Below are positions 62,327 to 64,000 of a stretch of 64,000 nt of DNA, piece after piece. Numbering within the stretch: position 1 is the stretch's first letter; the number at the start of each line of letters is the position of its first letter. A model generated the notes under the pieces. The model made no database searches. It had not been told where the DNA came from and worked only from the letters and a program-made list of their open reading frames with translations. The position numbers and the translations under genes are program-made. This stretch comes from Romanomermis culicivorax (Eukaryota; Nematoda; Enoplea; Mermithida; Mermithidae): positions 868,001 to 932,000 of the forward strand of contig CAWUHX010000136.1 of NCBI GenBank assembly GCA_963922205.1, in the 5' to 3' direction.

Positions 62327-62424
62327 AGATCAGTTCGAAAGTCCAGGCGCTCATGGCATTCAGGAACTCATTTGCATAAAATCTGCACACATCTCACATA
62401 ATCCTTGTCACTGCAGAAAAATCC

Positions 62425-62500
62425 TATCTACTTCAAGAATCGAACCTGGTCCGCCAGCCTATGGACATAATGCGTTTACCACTACACAATTTCACCAGGA
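62425..62500 (-). ncRNA. tRNA-like sequence, probably a SINE head or tRNA relic
   Basis: Minus strand shows a B box GGTTCGATTC (62437-62446) and an A-box-like TGTAGTGGTAAACGC (62472-62486) at tRNA spacing, with CAT in the would-be anticodon loop (TCCATAG). The acceptor stem does not pair well, so it is more likely a tRNA-derived SINE fragment or pseudogene than a working tRNA. Confidence 0.45.
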
Positions 62501-62759
62501 AGTATAAACACTATATTCCTTCAAGACCCTTGGTAGTGATACTATTTTAACTAATAACTTTATTTGGAAGAGCATCAACAGCGCTGTGCACTTCGGGCGC
62601 AGCTGCTGTACCCTAAGCCTAAGGAAAATTTTAAAGAAAAAATAAATGTCTACTCACTAGTCACAGTAATCCATGCTCAAAATTAACAAACAACTCATAT
62701 ACAATAATTATGCTGAAGCACTGTTTTTTCCACGAACTTCTTTCCACAAATGTGGAAAG

Positions 62760-63772
62760 CAGAGGTCCCCAAGGTCGAAAATTCAGGTAGGGGTAAAATC
62801 GTAAATTTCAAGGGTAGTACTTGAAATATGCCGTGACTTTTTTTTTTTTTTTGCTCACCACTTTTTGCCAAGGAGGGGGGAGTTGTAGTACTCTAACCAC
62901 ATAGAACTTAGATAAATGAATAATGCCCCTGCTTTGCTTTTTACAGTCAAAAAACATTTACTGGTTTAACTCCATTTTCCAGCTCCCAATCGTGCAACTT
63001 TAATGCACTAATTATACGTACAGAATAGTCACACTTTGAAGACTGTTGTGCCAACTGATTCCTGCACATTTCAAGAATCGGGCACAAACGTTTGGAACAG
63101 TATGGGCTTATCCCATCACTGATTAGGCTTGGAAAAGTGCTTCCAATTGAAAGTCCTGATGCTGAATGTGGCTTTAGTATTATTAATCCCATTAGACTAT
63201 GAACTACTAGTTTCAAACCAAGTACCACTCCCGATCCACGTCAACAGACCTCACATGTCTCAACTCATAGCAGGAAAGTATGCCACAGCTTGGGTAACCA
63301 TATGCGCACAGAAGACCCAACGCAGAAACGGGGAAAAGGAAAGGAGAGCATGAAGAGGCAGAATTTTAAGAACATAATGTTTTCCTTCCCAAGGGGCGAT
63401 TTTTTGATTAATCACATATACATAAGTCATTCATTATTTCATCTCCTAATTATATTTATATTGATTTCCTACAAGTAGTATATATTAATGTACTGATATC
63501 CTTTCCTAAAAATCGCTATATGGCACAGAAGTTGCATACTTTCCCATTATCATTTGCTCAGTAAATGTGTCAAAAAGAGCAGTGAGTAATTCCTCAGAAT
63601 CACACATTCTGCAATTTTTCTCGAATTAGTATAACCTACTGGGGAGAGGATGAAGTCTACCAAAATTTTTTGGTATAGTGAGCTGTTTTTATGGGGGTAG
63701 TAAATGAATTTTCAAATCTAAGACGGGGATAATACCCCCCCCCCCCCATACCCCCCCCCATGGGGTGCTCTG
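62760..63772 (+). mobile_element. hAT-like element, copy C (1013 bp)
   Basis: Nearly identical to copy A apart from short poly-C, poly-T and a few single-base changes, and flanked by an exact 8-bp duplication GTGGAAAG (62752-62759 and 63773-63780). Sits upstream of UBR4. The same broken hAT-like frame is present, so it is non-autonomous. Confidence 0.88.
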
Positions 63773-63780
63773 GTGGAAAG

Positions 63781-64000
63781 GGTAAAATTTTGGAATTTTT
63801 ACGGATGGCGGTGGCCACGCCGAAATTGGCGGTGGCCACGCCGAAACATTTGGCGGTGGCCACGCCGAAACATTTGGAAGAGCCTCAACAGTTCGTGGAA
63901 AAGTTCGTGTACCCTAAGCCTAAGCCTAAGCCTAAGGAAAATTTTAAGGGTAGGGTAAATTCGGCGGCCACCGCCATCCGTAATTTACCCAAAAATTTTT
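63781..64000. mobile_element. Fold-back element with GGCGGTGGCCACGCCGAAA repeats, cut by window end
   Basis: GGGTAAAATTTTGG and TTTTTACGGATGGCGGTGG at left mirror CCACCGCCATCCGTAATTTA and CCCAAAAATTTT at the right edge. Inside are three tandem GGCGGTGGCCACGCCGAAA units and CCTAAG repeats. hAT copy C abuts its left side, and similar CCTAAGCCTAAGG sequence lies at 62612. Confidence 0.7.

Noticed and set aside
61883-62401. 172-codon plus-strand open frame upstream of UBR4.
   Set aside because: It runs straight through a MITE and the smaller MITE nested in it; composition is Gly/Pro from G and C runs.
63911-63942. CCTAAG repeats (TTAGGC on the other strand), the nematode-type telomere unit.
   Set aside because: Only about three units, inside a fold-back element; not evidence for a telomere or for a nematode.
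1-64000. CRISPR arrays, bacterial operons, rRNA genes or an integrated virus.
   Set aside because: No regularly spaced direct repeats, no operon-like gene packing, no rRNA-like blocks and no viral hallmark frames were seen; the tandem arrays present lack spacers.

Overview
This is a stretch of an invertebrate animal nuclear genome: AT-rich, intron-rich (GT-AG introns), and loaded with small DNA transposons. The phylum cannot be named from the sequence. One gene dominates it. The minus strand carries the 5' three-quarters of a UBR4 (p600/BIG/pushover) ortholog, a giant N-degron E3 ubiquitin ligase. It runs from an initiator ATG at 60664 leftwards to position 97 and then off the left edge. I traced 83 coding exons. 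Every exon-exon junction keeps the reading frame, and together they encode 4081 codons. Human UBR4 is 5183 residues as I recall it; the C-terminal hemi-RING/UZI catalytic module is the missing part. Family assignments rest on remembered protein sequences, not on a search.

Layout, right to left (5' to 3' of UBR4): N-terminal armadillo-like scaffold, exons 1-33 (60.7-31.8 kb); acidic linker and UBR-box zinc finger, exon 34 (29.57-29.82 kb); beta-propeller-like and galactose-binding-like segments, exons 35-49 (29.3-21.0 kb); scaffold and low-complexity Ser/Ala-rich and acidic region, exons 50-58 (20.8-15.2 kb); second helical scaffold, exons 59-70 (14.9-8.0 kb); Cys-rich zinc-binding segment, exons 71-74 (7.8-5.4 kb); C-terminal scaffold, exons 75-83 (5.3-0.1 kb). 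No second protein-coding gene is convincing. About 3.3 kb upstream of UBR4 is in the window and is mostly transposons.

Nearly every intron longer than about 600 bp holds mobile elements. Several hAT-like families (8-bp target duplications) are present, often nested: three 1-kb copies sharing a degraded hAT-like reading frame, two sister MITE families ending CATACATGTAA or CATACCTGTAA, families ending CAGGGCCGTGC and CAGGCCCGTAG, and others. There are two Tc1/mariner-like MITEs of about 740 bp, fold-back elements, several minisatellites, a tRNA-like SINE fragment, and one dead L1-type LINE (51.9-54.4 kb). The LINE has a 15-bp target duplication and a 5' inversion, the classic twin-priming structure.

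Stretches over 300 bp with nothing recognised: 5578-5774, 6331-7035, 9567-10579, 11014-11671, 13407-14017, 15575-16344, 16818-17302, 23290-23920, 24366-25369, 27561-28267, 29824-31367, 35939-36792, 38506-38917, 43860-45260, 45850-46643, 49850-50092, 50980-51900, 54690-55190, 56260-57331, 58443-60134 and 60815-61928.
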